A DNA stretch of 64,000 nucleotides from an uncultured Bacteroidota bacterium (lineage in GTDB: Bacteria > Bacteroidota > Bacteroidia > Chitinophagales > Chitinophagaceae), in assembly GCA_937928385.1 (NCBI GenBank), contig CALEZD010000012.1, positions 1 to 64,000 on the forward strand, written 5' to 3'. Within the stretch, counting starts at the first letter, position 1; each line of letters starts with the position of its first letter. The position numbers and the translations under genes are program-made. The notes beneath the pieces are model-generated. The model made no database searches, was not told the DNA's origin, and worked only from the letters and a program-made list of their open reading frames with translations. Shown here piece after piece: positions 49,966 through 58,880 of the stretch.

Positions 49966-51480
49966 CTAACCCCTGGTATATGGCATTATCTCTTCCAGGT
50001 ACTTACGCTCGTTGCACAGGCGGGGCACTTTGTGCTGGCCGCCGAGTTTGCCTTTGTCCTTTAGCCATTTGTTGAAGCCGCCCGCAGGCATACGATGTAC
50101 TACAGGCATACGCAGGGCAATGTCTTTGTGTCTTTTGGCTTCGTAGTCTGAATTGATGCTTTGCAGGGCTTTATCCATCTTTTCGGTAAATACTTCCAAT
50201 GGGCAGGGCAGGCGTTCAAATTCTATAATCCACTCGTGTGCGCCGTTGCTTTCGCCGGTCATATATACGGGTGCAGCGGTGTAGTCATTCACTACTGCGC
50301 CGGTTTGCCTGCTGGCTTCAGCTATGGCATAGTCAGAGTTATCTACAATCACCTCTTCGCCAAAGGCATTTATAAAGTGTTTCAGCCTGCCCGTTACCTT
50401 TATCCTGTAGGGCTGCAGCGATGTAAACTGTATGGTGTCGCCTACTATATAGCGCCACAGGCCACCGTTGGTATTCAGCACCAGGGCATAGTTTTTGTTC
50501 AGTTCCACCTCTCTCAGCGATAGCGTTTCCGGCTGCTCTTTGCCATATTCCTCCAGCGGCATAAACTCGTAGTAGATACCGTGGTTCAGGAATAGCAGCA
50601 TATCATCACGGTCTATCTCGTCCTGCGCGGCAAAGAAACCCTCTGAGGCATTGTAGGTCTCTATATAATGCATCTGTTCAGACGGTATATATTCTTCAAA
50701 CTGCCTGCGGTAGGGTCTGAAGCTTACCCCGCCATGTACATACACTTCCAGGTTAGGCCATACTTCCAGCAGGTTTTTGGCTCCTGTTATTTCCAATATG
50801 CGTTTTATGAGTACGATGGTCCATGTAGGTACACCGGCGATATAAGTTACATCCTCGTTGATGGTGGTACGTGCTATCTTCTCTATTTTCTCTTCCCACT
50901 CCGCCATCAGGGCTATCGACAGGTCGGGGGTACGCACCATTTGCCCGTACAGGGGCAGGTTTTGCAGCATCACAGCCGACAGGTCGCCGTAAAAGGAATC
51001 TGCGCTCAGTTGGTTAATCTGGTGGCTGCCGCCTATTACTAAGCACTTGCCCGACATGAATGTGGATTGCGGAAACTGCCTGAAATACAAGGCAAATACA
51101 TCCTTCCCGGCTTTGAAATGGTTATCGTCCAGCGACTCTTTGCTGATGGGGATGAACTTGCTCTTATCGCTGGTGGTACCGCTCGATTTGGCAAACCAGC
51201 TTATTTGCGATGGCCACAGCAGGTTTTGCTCACCTTGTAATATGCGTTCTATGTATGGTTTCAGCGAATCGTAATCGTTAACCGGGACGCTTTTCTTAAA
51301 CTCTGCTATGCTGTTGATATGCTCAAAACCATATTTTTTACCATATTCCGTAAACTGTGCCGAACCAACAATATGGTTGAACACCTGTTTCTGGGTGTCT
51401 ATGGGGTTGAGCATAAAATTGTCTATCGCGCTGTTGCGCAACATCATATACCCTTTCAATGCCGGACTTATCAGGCTCAT
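49966..51480 (-). CDS. GH3-family acyl-adenylating enzyme
   Basis: Protein of 504 residues of the GH3 auxin-responsive family, which adenylates carboxylic acids and couples them to amines or amino acids. The ATP-binding motif is WFAKSSGTTSDKSKFIPIS (about 90-110), with 'YGDLSAVMLQNLP', 'EVYVHGGVSFRPYRRQF' and 'YIETYNASEGFFAAQD' (the family 'YxxSEG' motif) further on. Bacterial members are widespread in Bacteroidota with unknown substrates. It lies 75 bases downstream of lptB on the same strand. Confidence 0.9.
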   Translation of the reverse strand: MSLISPALKGYMMLRNSAIDNFMLNPIDTQKQVFNHIVGSAQFTEYGKKYGFEHINSIAEFKKSVPVNDYDSLKPYIERILQGEQNLLWPSQISWFAKSSGTTSDKSKFIPISKESLDDNHFKAGKDVFALYFRQFPQSTFMSGKCLVIGGSHQINQLSADSFYGDLSAVMLQNLPLYGQMVRTPDLSIALMAEWEEKIEKIARTTINEDVTYIAGVPTWTIVLIKRILEITGAKNLLEVWPNLEVYVHGGVSFRPYRRQFEEYIPSEQMHYIETYNASEGFFAAQDEIDRDDMLLFLNHGIYYEFMPLEEYGKEQPETLSLREVELNKNYALVLNTNGGLWRYIVGDTIQFTSLQPYRIKVTGRLKHFINAFGEEVIVDNSDYAIAEASRQTGAVVNDYTAAPVYMTGESNGAHEWIIEFERLPCPLEVFTEKMDKALQSINSDYEAKRHKDIALRMPVVHRMPAGGFNKWLKDKGKLGGQHKVPRLCNERKYLEEIMPYTRG

Positions 51481-51554
51481 TCCTTTGCTCTTAATTCTTA
51501 AAGTCTGCTAAATATAAACATTTCTGACGGTAGCTCATACCCGCTACGCTACGC

Positions 51555-52313
51555 TCAGACTTTTGTAGGGTCCTTGCGTTTCAGCTCGAAATTGCGGCCA
51601 AGATACACTTTTCTCACCTGCTCGTCGGCTGCCAGTTCTTCAGCAGTGCCCGCTTTCAATATCTTACCTTCAAACAGCAGGTAGGCGCGGTCAGTAATGG
51701 ATAGTGTTTCCTGCACATTATGGTCGGTGATGAATATTCCGATGTTTTTAAACTTAAGGCTGGCTACTATACCCTGGATATCTTCTACTGCAATGGGGTC
51801 GATGCCGGCAAAGGGTTCGTCCAGTAATATGAATTTGGGGTCAACCGCCAGGGCACGGGCTATCTCGGTACGCCTGCGCTCGCCACCGCTTAATACATCG
51901 CCGGGGCTTTTGCGTACATGCGTCAGCCTGAACTCTTCCAGCAGCGATTCCAGCCTCGCCAGTTGCTCCGCTTTGCTCAGCTTAGTCATTTCCAGCACGG
52001 CCAGTATATTATCTTCAACCGACAGCTTGCGGAATACAGATGCTTCCTGCGGCAGGTAGCCTATACCCATTTGTGCCCTCTTGTACATGGGCAGTTTGGT
52101 GATGTTCACATCGTCCAGGAACACCTCGCCGCTATCCGGCTTTACCAGCCCCACTACCATATAAAATGAAGTAGTCTTGCCCGCACCATTGGGCCCCAGT
52201 ATCCCCACTATCTCTCCCTGGTTTACCTCGAAAGATACGTTATTCACCACCGTACGGTTGCGGTAGCGCTTCACCAGCCCGCGGGCTGTTATTTTCCTTT
52301 TCCCCGTATTCAA
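51555..52313 (-). CDS. lptB: LPS export ABC transporter ATP-binding protein
   Basis: ATPase of 252 residues that powers lipopolysaccharide transport with LptF/LptG. Walker A is GPNGAGKTTSFY, the Q-loop is 'GYLPQEASVFRKLSVEDN' (LptB-type), the signature is LSGGERRRTEIARAL, Walker B is FILLDEPFAGIDPIAV, and the switch is ITDHNV. The C-terminal 'AYLLFEGKILKAGTAEELAAD' is typical. An LptF/LptG-family gene is at 29620. Its promoter box TATTTTTG is on the minus strand at 52338-52331. Confidence 0.95.
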   Translation of the reverse strand: MNTGKRKITARGLVKRYRNRTVVNNVSFEVNQGEIVGILGPNGAGKTTSFYMVVGLVKPDSGEVFLDDVNITKLPMYKRAQMGIGYLPQEASVFRKLSVEDNILAVLEMTKLSKAEQLARLESLLEEFRLTHVRKSPGDVLSGGERRRTEIARALAVDPKFILLDEPFAGIDPIAVEDIQGIVASLKFKNIGIFITDHNVQETLSITDRAYLLFEGKILKAGTAEELAADEQVRKVYLGRNFELKRKDPTKV

Positions 52314-52330
52314 TATCCTGTGGTTTGCAG

Positions 52331-52364
52331 CAAAAATAACAAACCATGCCTAAGTACCTGCAAA
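52331..52364 (-). promoter_or_regulatory. Promoter for lptB
   Basis: On the minus strand, TTTG at 52364-52361, a 22-base spacer (one base over the usual range) and TATTTTTG at 52338-52331. The start codon is 17 bases downstream. Confidence 0.5.
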
Positions 52365-52417
52365 TACTTATGCCAAATTGATGCTAATTCTTTTCAATAA
52401 ATAAAGCTGAATATATT

Positions 52418-52425
52418 TACTTTTG
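52418..52425 (+). promoter_or_regulatory. -7 box for metF
   Basis: TACTTTTG ends 8 bases before the metF ATG, as seen for dusB and the Nif3-like gene. The message would be nearly leaderless. Confidence 0.55.
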
Positions 52426-52433
52426 CGTCCTGT

Positions 52434-53387
52434 ATGAAGTTGACAGAATATTTAGCAAATAACCCGGGGCCTATTATATCGCTGGAGGTATTGCCCCCGC
52501 CTAAAGGGAAAAGCATTGAATCTATATACAAAACATTGGACCCCCTTATGGAGTTCAAGCCGGCTTTTGTCAACGTTACCTATCACCGCGCCGAACAGGT
52601 GTATAAGAAGCGTGCCGATGGCAGCTTTGTAAGTGTAGAGATACGTAAGCGCCCCGGCACGGTGGGTATTTGCGCTGCTATTATGAACAAATATAAGGTA
52701 GAGGCTATCCCTCACCTGATATGTGGTGGTTTCAGCAAAGAAGAAACCGAAAACGCCCTGATAGACCTGAACTTCCTGGGGGTAAAAAATGTGTTGGCCC
52801 TGCGTGGCGATGCAGCACACCACGAAAAGTTCTTCACACCTCATCCCAACGGGCACCGGTATGCCGAGGAACTGGTGGACCAGATCATCAAACTGAACAA
52901 AGGTGAATACTTGGAAGATGATATACTGGGTGGCGTAAATACAGATTTCTGCATAGGTGTTGCAGGTTATCCTGAAAAACATTTTGAATCAGCCAATACG
53001 GATATAGACCTGTATTACCTGAAGCGCAAAATAGACCATGGCGCTGACTACATCACCACGCAGATGTTCTTCAACAACAAGCACTATTATAAATTTGTAG
53101 AGAACTGCAAAAATGCAGGTATCAACGCCCCCATTGTACCGGGCCTGAAACCTTTGTACAATAAAAACCAGCTTACAGTAGTGCCCAGCATCTTCAATAC
53201 GGAGATACCTAACGACCTGTATAATGAGATGGTAAAAGCAAGCACACCCGAAGCTTGCGAAAAAGTAGGCGAAGACTGGCTGTACGAGCAGTGTAAAGAC
53301 CTGCTGAAGAACAATACACAGATACTGCACTTCTACACGCTGGGCAAGCCGCATGTAGTGTACAATGTGCTGAAGAGGTTGTTTTAA
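52434..53387 (+). CDS. metF: Methylenetetrahydrofolate reductase
   Basis: FAD enzyme of 317 residues that reduces methylene-THF to methyl-THF for methionine synthesis. The TIM-barrel landmarks are 'ISLEVLPPPKG' (the catalytic Glu), 'FVNVTYHRAEQ', 'AIPHLICGGFSKEETENALIDL', 'NVLALRGDA' and 'ADYITTQMFFNN', with 'PIVPGLKPLYNKNQL' near the C-terminus. No MetE or MetH is nearby. It converges on the beta-lactamase-like gene with a 3-base overlap region (53384-53387). Confidence 0.95.
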   Translation: MKLTEYLANNPGPIISLEVLPPPKGKSIESIYKTLDPLMEFKPAFVNVTYHRAEQVYKKRADGSFVSVEIRKRPGTVGICAAIMNKYKVEAIPHLICGGFSKEETENALIDLNFLGVKNVLALRGDAAHHEKFFTPHPNGHRYAEELVDQIIKLNKGEYLEDDILGGVNTDFCIGVAGYPEKHFESANTDIDLYYLKRKIDHGADYITTQMFFNNKHYYKFVENCKNAGINAPIVPGLKPLYNKNQLTVVPSIFNTEIPNDLYNEMVKASTPEACEKVGEDWLYEQCKDLLKNNTQILHFYTLGKPHVVYNVLKRLF

Positions 53388-54253
53388 GAGCCGGCTTTTT
53401 CAGTCGGTATAGCACCGAAATCCTTCAGTACTTGTTTCAGGATGTCTATACGTACCTGCCCCCAGTTTTTGCTGTTGTCAGCTTTGGGTAGCTCAAAGTT
53501 CATGGCGAAGAAGTAGGGATACATACGTATATCGCTTTTGTTCATAGAATTTTCATGCTCTTCCATGCGCTCTATTTTTTCTACAAACCCCACTACCCAT
53601 AGTATCTGTTTGTCGCCGCTGAAGCCCCAGCCTGTTTTGTAAGACAGTTTATAATCCTTTTCATTTTCCTGCAGCATCATACTGCGCACTATACGCTGTG
53701 TACGCTCCGAGAAGGGCAGTTGGTTGAAATACAGCCTTTTTACCAGGCCCACCTGCTCGTCGGCAGATATTTTCAGGCTGTCGTTTATCCAGAAGCTGTC
53801 TATGGCGCCGCTGATATTCTTATTCCCGTAGTTGGCAGTGTCTATATAATGCTGCATAAAGTCATACCCCACCTTGCGGGCTATGGCCTGGTAGTAGCCC
53901 AGGTTGCTCACCTTAAAGGCCTCGCGCATGTTCATGTCCTTATTCCAGTCAGCATTCCAGCGTTCTACACTGTCCCATGCTATTACATATTGTTCGTCAG
54001 GCACTACGGGTATTTCCAGCGCCACCAGCGAGTTGAAGATTTTAAATGTAGAAGCGGGTGTATATTGCTGCAGGCAACGGTCTTTATTGTAGTAGTATAT
54101 AGCCTCGTGGTTGTTGTCGCGCAGTATAAAGCAGGCGTCTTTTATACCCTCTGCCTCAAAAAACTTACCCCATTCATTTTTCTCATGTATCCTCGAGTCG
54201 CGGCAAGAGCTGATGAACAATACAGACAGCAACAATAAACCTATGTAACGCAT
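53384..54253 (-). CDS. Class D (OXA-type) beta-lactamase-like lipoprotein
   Basis: Serine beta-lactamase-family protein of 289 residues with a lipobox (FISSC, Cys about 15), so probably membrane-anchored. The start at MRYIGLLLL was chosen over a longer frame. Class D motifs are present: STFK in PASTFKIFNSL (nucleophile Ser), SNLGYYQ at the SxV position (here SxL), YGN, 'FWINDSLKIS', and KTG in YKTGWGF. Active OXA enzymes carry SxV; SxL may lower or change activity. It could be a real penicillinase or a BlaR/MecR-like peptide sensor without the membrane part. Confidence 0.85.
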   Translation of the reverse strand: MRYIGLLLLSVLFISSCRDSRIHEKNEWGKFFEAEGIKDACFILRDNNHEAIYYYNKDRCLQQYTPASTFKIFNSLVALEIPVVPDEQYVIAWDSVERWNADWNKDMNMREAFKVSNLGYYQAIARKVGYDFMQHYIDTANYGNKNISGAIDSFWINDSLKISADEQVGLVKRLYFNQLPFSERTQRIVRSMMLQENEKDYKLSYKTGWGFSGDKQILWVVGFVEKIERMEEHENSMNKSDIRMYPYFFAMNFELPKADNSKNWGQVRIDILKQVLKDFGAIPTEKAGS

Positions 54254-54273
54254 AAATATTCGTTTTTCGGCTG

Positions 54274-54281
54274 CAAAGATA
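54274..54281 (-). promoter_or_regulatory. Minus-strand -7 box for the beta-lactamase-like gene
   Basis: TATCTTTG on the minus strand, 20 bases before the chosen start codon. Confidence 0.5.
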
Positions 54282-54314
54282 GGGCAACACATCCGCAATC
54301 AACAACAGGCTTGT

Positions 54315-56147
54315 TTACAAGTGATCAACAAAATACATATCTATCTCTCCTTTGCCCTTTGCTTCCAGTTTTCCACGATAGGTACATTTAAATTTGTCTT
54401 TCACCAGTTCATAGGTGGCTGCGCTGATATTAACCTGGCCTGCCATTCCTGATGATTCCATTCTTGATGCGATATTTACCGTGTTGCCCCAAATGTCGTA
54501 GGCAAACTTCTTGATGCCGACAATACCCGCTACTACCGGGCCTGTATGTATCCCTATCCTTATTTCGAAAATTGTTCGGCCTTCAGCAATACGCTTTTCT
54601 TTCTCCCTGAGCATAAAGTCGCGTATCTCCAAAGCTGCCCTTACTGTATCCACGGCATTTGTCTTGTTAGCCACCGGCAGTCCCCCTGAGCACATATAGG
54701 CGTCGCCAATGGTCTTTATCTTCTCAATTCCGTGTTTTGATATAATCCTGTCAAATTCGCTGTAACAGTAGTTTATTTCATTCACCATCTCCTGCGCAGT
54801 CATGCGTTCGCTCATACCAGTGAAATCTTTAAAATCGGTAAATAGCACTGTTACTTCATCAAAATGTTTTGCATCTACATGCCCTTTCTGCTTCAACTCG
54901 CGGGCAGTTTCTTCAGGCAATATATTGCGCAGCAGCGCGTCTGAACGTTTTTTGCCTCTCATTATTGAAAAGGCCAGTGCGCCCAGCAATAGCAATCCCC
55001 CGCCTAAAGCAAGTAAGCCTGCTCTTTGTTTCAGCGTTTTGGCTTTAAGGACATACTCTTTTTGTGCATAAGCAAGTGAGTCCGACAGTTGTTGCTTTTC
55101 GTACTCATACTTCATCGTTTGCTGCAAAGCCTGCTTGCTGGTAGCCTCATTGCTGTTCGAATCCCGTAACTGTATCGCGACCTGATAATCATCCAAAGCC
55201 AACTGGTATTTCCCTTGCTTTCTATATATGTTACTCCGCAATTTATAGGAAGCATCCAGCCCGTAAATGAAACCGTTCTTCCTGCCGATATCAATACTGC
55301 GGTTGATGTAGGACAACGCTTTTGCCTGGTCGCCTGTTTGGTGATATAGCTTGGCAATATCCCGCAACACCATGTATTGCCCGAGCGAGTGGTCGATATG
55401 CTCGCGCAGCGAAAGGGATATCTTGAAGTAGTGCAAGGCTGAGTCGTAGTTTTTATTGTTTAAAAATCTGCTGCCAATATTATTCATCATCCACCCCGTA
55501 GCGCCATACCGGCCCTCTTCACTTTTTATCTGTTTAAGATAAGGCAACGATCTCTTGTAGTAGTATATACATGAATCAGGGTGCCCTAAACCACTCATCA
55601 CGGTGCCTATATTGCCAAGGTTTATGCCAATAGAATAGGCATCGTTCATTTCCTCTGCTATATGCAACGCTTCTTCATAATACTTCCTGGCCAATTTATG
55701 ATTGCCATGGTCCTGTTGCAAAACCGCAAGGTTGGCCAATGCGTTGGCTATGTCTGCTTTATCGCCATGTGCACGTGCAAACTTTAATAGCCTGTGACGT
55801 ATATCCAACTTATGCTCAATATCACCTACCATCCCGTATGCTGTACCCAGAGCATCCATGATACTTAACTTCAACCGATTGAACCCGGCGGTATCAGCGC
55901 CCTTTTCAGACAGTATTTTATCTGCCAATTCCCGTGCTGCTTCGAGGTATTCGAGAGACCGTACAGCATCAGTGTTCAATAACAGATCACCTGTCTTATA
56001 CGCGTACCTGGCTTTCAGCGTATCGTGCTTGGCGCTCTCGTATAATGCAATAAATGAGTCAGCTTTAGAGCTGTACTCACCTGCAGTAGCTTTTGTTGAA
56101 ATCAATATGAAATTCAGGAGTAATATCAATACAAGATTCAGATACAT
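54315..56147 (-). CDS. TPR-containing class III adenylate cyclase
   Basis: Membrane protein of 610 residues. A signal peptide or first helix (1-22) is followed by about six TPR repeats in the periplasm (about 60-330, e.g. 'NLAVLQQDHGNHKLARKYYEEALHIAEEM' in parts), a coiled-coil stretch, and a transmembrane helix (about 375-397, 'LLALGGGLLLLGALAFSIM'). The C-terminal class III cyclase domain (about 420-605) has metal Asp residues in 'LFTDFKDFT' and 'GDAYMCSGG', the substrate Lys-Asp pair in 'IKTIGD' and 'YDIWGNTVNIASRME', so it should make cAMP. The TPR array probably senses a periplasmic protein or peptide (inference). Confidence 0.9.
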   Translation of the reverse strand: MYLNLVLILLLNFILISTKATAGEYSSKADSFIALYESAKHDTLKARYAYKTGDLLLNTDAVRSLEYLEAARELADKILSEKGADTAGFNRLKLSIMDALGTAYGMVGDIEHKLDIRHRLLKFARAHGDKADIANALANLAVLQQDHGNHKLARKYYEEALHIAEEMNDAYSIGINLGNIGTVMSGLGHPDSCIYYYKRSLPYLKQIKSEEGRYGATGWMMNNIGSRFLNNKNYDSALHYFKISLSLREHIDHSLGQYMVLRDIAKLYHQTGDQAKALSYINRSIDIGRKNGFIYGLDASYKLRSNIYRKQGKYQLALDDYQVAIQLRDSNSNEATSKQALQQTMKYEYEKQQLSDSLAYAQKEYVLKAKTLKQRAGLLALGGGLLLLGALAFSIMRGKKRSDALLRNILPEETARELKQKGHVDAKHFDEVTVLFTDFKDFTGMSERMTAQEMVNEINYCYSEFDRIISKHGIEKIKTIGDAYMCSGGLPVANKTNAVDTVRAALEIRDFMLREKEKRIAEGRTIFEIRIGIHTGPVVAGIVGIKKFAYDIWGNTVNIASRMESSGMAGQVNISAATYELVKDKFKCTYRGKLEAKGKGEIDMYFVDHL

Positions 56148-56297
56148 TGTATTCCCATTTTATAATAATAGTTACACATACAGCGCCGTTTAAGATACCA
56201 TGCATGTAAATATATCATATTTAATATTATGCAACGAGCGGTTTTAAATTATTTATCTATCTCTTTTTATATTTACGCCACTAAAAAATCAACCAAT

Positions 56298-56882
56298 ATG
56301 AAAAAAATCATCACCGGGCTCTATCTGGTATTATCGGGCTTCCTGGCACAGGGGCAAACATTAGTTGACGTAAAAAACAGCGAAACCCTTACATGGTATG
56401 GTATAGACTATTCGCAGATCCGCCTGCACAACTTTGGCGCATATATGAGCGATGGTGCGGTAAAGCGTAGCCTGCCCAACTGGAGTTTCAATCCCGTAAG
56501 CGAACCGGATGTAAAAAGGCTGAAAAGCAAATACAAAAAAGAAACAATCCTGGTAGATGTAGCTGAATCGGGTAAGCGCAACATGGCTGCTAACTATGAC
56601 AAGCAACTGGGCGACCCCGATTATCAGTTGACGATGGATGACCTGAAAAAAATAGTGTCAGAGTACGATATCTCAGGCGAGGGCTATGGCCTGCTCTTTG
56701 TCGCAGAAACATTCAAGTATGCCACCGGAAAGCCCGCCACTATGTGGGCGGTGTTTATCAATAAAGCTGACAAATCAGTGATAGATGCTACGAAGGTGAA
56801 TACGGAAACCTTTGGTGAATGGTCGGAAGCAGTGCTGAACACTATCAAGCAGAGTGCAAAGTATATGTCGCAGGCTAAATAG
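56298..56882 (+). CDS. Hypothetical secreted protein
   Basis: Protein of 194 residues. The start at ATG 56298 (MKKIITGLYLVLSGFLAQGQ) gives a clear signal peptide, while the longest frame starts 69 bases earlier. The mature part has 'TLVDVKNSETLTWYGIDYSQIR' (in parts: SETLTWYGIDYSQIRL) and 'YGLLFVAETFKYATGKPATMW'. It shares no motif I recognise. The gene reads directly into a TPR-like gene 8 bases after its stop, so the two are probably one transcript. Function unknown. Confidence 0.65.
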   Translation: MKKIITGLYLVLSGFLAQGQTLVDVKNSETLTWYGIDYSQIRLHNFGAYMSDGAVKRSLPNWSFNPVSEPDVKRLKSKYKKETILVDVAESGKRNMAANYDKQLGDPDYQLTMDDLKKIVSEYDISGEGYGLLFVAETFKYATGKPATMWAVFINKADKSVIDATKVNTETFGEWSEAVLNTIKQSAKYMSQAK

Positions 56883-56889
56883 AGGATCT

Positions 56890-57315
56890 ATGTTTGACAC
56901 CGATAATCCTGTAGTAAAGCTCTGTGCCCAGGGTATTACCACTGAGGGCACAGGGGACATTGCAGGAGCCAAAGCTTTATACAGCCGTGCTTGGTACATA
57001 GCAACTAATGATATAGACCGTCTTACTGCAGCACACTACATGGCGCGCCACCAATCGCCACAGCAACGGTTACATTGGAATCAATTGGCTGTTGACTATG
57101 CTTTGAATGTAAACGAAGACGCTGTGAAAGCGACTTTGCCGTCATTATACTTGAACCTGGGCAAATCGCATGAAGACCTCGATAATAAAGTACTGGCTGC
57201 AAAATATTACCAGCTGGCTGACAAACATGCAAGTCAATTAGCAGACGACGGATATGGCAGGATGACCCGCGCAGGCATTGCGGCGGCATTAGCAAGGGTA
57301 AACGCCGGACTGTAA
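56890..57315 (+). CDS. TPR-like cytoplasmic protein
   Basis: Protein of 141 residues. The start is ATG 56890 (MFDTDNPVVKLCAQGI); the longest frame begins 36 bases earlier inside the preceding gene. The body is helical with TPR-like pairs ('GDIAGAKALYSRAWYIATND', 'YLNLGKSHEDLDNKVLAAKYY'). Similar Bacteroidota proteins have been mislabelled rRNA adenine methyltransferases, but no SAM motif is present. It follows the secreted protein at 56298 by 8 bases and precedes another unknown gene by 2 bases, suggesting co-transcription. Confidence 0.75.
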   Translation: MFDTDNPVVKLCAQGITTEGTGDIAGAKALYSRAWYIATNDIDRLTAAHYMARHQSPQQRLHWNQLAVDYALNVNEDAVKATLPSLYLNLGKSHEDLDNKVLAAKYYQLADKHASQLADDGYGRMTRAGIAAALARVNAGL

Positions 57316-57316
57316 T

Positions 57317-57850
57317 ATGAAAAGTTACCCTGACAGCACATACAAAATGCTGGCGTATGCATCGCCTTACATCACATTCCATTTTGATGATGCGGTAGAT
57401 TGGGCATGTGAGATGCTCGAATATGGGTATGAGACACCACACTTGCTGATGCTTGCTGCAATTATTAAACCAACCTCCAGGCATGAATGTGAATACTATT
57501 TGGAGAATGCATTGGTGGAATTAAACCTGAAAAAGGTTGATGATGTGATCGGGACGATCTTCGCTGTATGGCAAGAGGTTAGCTGTATGGCAAAGGGTGA
57601 GCAGGTAAGATTCTATCTTACAAAGGTCTATCAGCAATATTCTTTTGAACAGCCCAATAATTATTTGTCAGATTTTACTGAACTATATTGGGCATGGGAT
57701 GACTTGGAGAAAATAGGTGCCCACTATGGCTGGAATAGAAATTTGATACTCAATAATATTGAGCAGGAAATAATAGAATATTCAAAAAAGTGGATTGAAC
57801 TATATAAACCTGAAATAGAAAAACTTATTCTACCAGGTAAGAATTCCTGA
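57317..57850 (+). CDS. Hypothetical protein
   Basis: Protein of 177 residues with no signal peptide. It is largely helical, with 'DDAVDWACEMLEYGYETPHLLMLAAI' (in parts) and a C-terminal 'EIIEYSKKWIELYKPEIEKLILP'. No known motif. It starts 2 bases after the TPR-like gene, so it is probably its partner. Its second half is more AT-rich than the neighbours, which may reflect recent arrival. Its end overlaps the converging cytochrome peroxidase gene by 26 bases. Confidence 0.7.
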   Translation: MKSYPDSTYKMLAYASPYITFHFDDAVDWACEMLEYGYETPHLLMLAAIIKPTSRHECEYYLENALVELNLKKVDDVIGTIFAVWQEVSCMAKGEQVRFYLTKVYQQYSFEQPNNYLSDFTELYWAWDDLEKIGAHYGWNRNLILNNIEQEIIEYSKKWIELYKPEIEKLILPGKNS

Positions 57851-58874
57851 TAAATTCTTCATCAGTAAGTGTATGTAGGAAGCTGATGATTTTCTGTTGT
57901 TCGCTGCTGCTAAGGCCCAGGCCGGGTTGCCCGTCTTTTTGCAGCAGTGAGGATAGGGTGGCTGAATGTTGTACACCTTCAGCATAATGAGCCAATACCT
58001 GGTCTAATGTTTTGAAACGCCCGTCGTGCATATAGGGGCCACTCAGCGCTGCATTCCTCAGTGTCGGTACTTTAAACTTGCCCATATCCTCATCATTCCG
58101 GGTAATACGGTAGCGCCCTGAGTCTGCAAATACCTTGTCGATACCGTTATTCTGAAAACTAGAATCAGTAAACAACGGCTCGCTGTGGCAGCTTGCACAG
58201 TGTTGCCTGAAGAGTACCAGTCCCTCCTGTTCACCTGTCGTCAATGACGCAGTGCCGTTGACATATTGGTCGTACCTCGCATTGGCCGACACCAGTCCCG
58301 ACATGTATTGCGCCAGCGCCCAAAACAGCTGCTGGTCGTCCACGGTATCGCGGTTAAATACATTGTTGAATAGGGTAGGGTATTCGGGGTGGTTATTCAG
58401 CTTACGCACTATATTCGCCAGGCTTTCACCCATCTCTGCAGGATTAGTTAATGGCGCCAGCGGCATCACTTCTATATGGTTCACGCCGCCGTCCCACATA
58501 AAGCTCTTGTTCCATGCCATATTAAATACAACGGGAGAATTGCGTTTTGAAACTCCCCCATCAATACCTATGCTGAACGCAGCGCCCCCATCTGCAAATG
58601 CATCTTTCTGCCTGTGGCAGCTTGCGCAGGATATAGTGCCATCGCGCGACAACATAGGGTCGAAGAAGAGTTTCCTGCCCAGCTCGAAGCCGGCCTTGCT
58701 GTACACATTGTCACCGAATTGATACACAGGTTCCGGAAAATGAGCAGGACGTACCCATGCCTCAGTTGTGGCAGGCGGTACGTCCGATGTTTTTTTACTA
58801 CAGGCGGCAAGCAGGATTATAGCTGCTGATAACAGCAGTATGCCTGCTTGATTATGCCGTAGTATGTTACCCAT
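57825..58874 (-). CDS. MbnH-like di-haem cytochrome c peroxidase-family protein
   Basis: Periplasmic protein of 349 residues, with a lipobox-like ILLAACSKK (Cys about 25). It has two haem sites, CASCH in 'TISCASCHRQKDAFADGG' (about 82) and CASCH in 'HCASCHSEPLF' (about 230). Standard CCP blocks include 'KRNSPVVFNMAWNKSFMWDGG' and 'FKVPTLRNAALSGPYMHDGRF'. It lies 6 bases downstream of an MbnP-like gene, a pairing known from MbnH/MbnP, where MbnH oxidises a Trp in MbnP. A classical peroxidase role is the alternative. The 3' end overlaps the gene at 57317. Confidence 0.88.
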   Translation of the reverse strand: MGNILRHNQAGILLLSAAIILLAACSKKTSDVPPATTEAWVRPAHFPEPVYQFGDNVYSKAGFELGRKLFFDPMLSRDGTISCASCHRQKDAFADGGAAFSIGIDGGVSKRNSPVVFNMAWNKSFMWDGGVNHIEVMPLAPLTNPAEMGESLANIVRKLNNHPEYPTLFNNVFNRDTVDDQQLFWALAQYMSGLVSANARYDQYVNGTASLTTGEQEGLVLFRQHCASCHSEPLFTDSSFQNNGIDKVFADSGRYRITRNDEDMGKFKVPTLRNAALSGPYMHDGRFKTLDQVLAHYAEGVQHSATLSSLLQKDGQPGLGLSSSEQQKIISFLHTLTDEEFIRNSYLVE

Positions 58875-58880
58875 GAAAAA

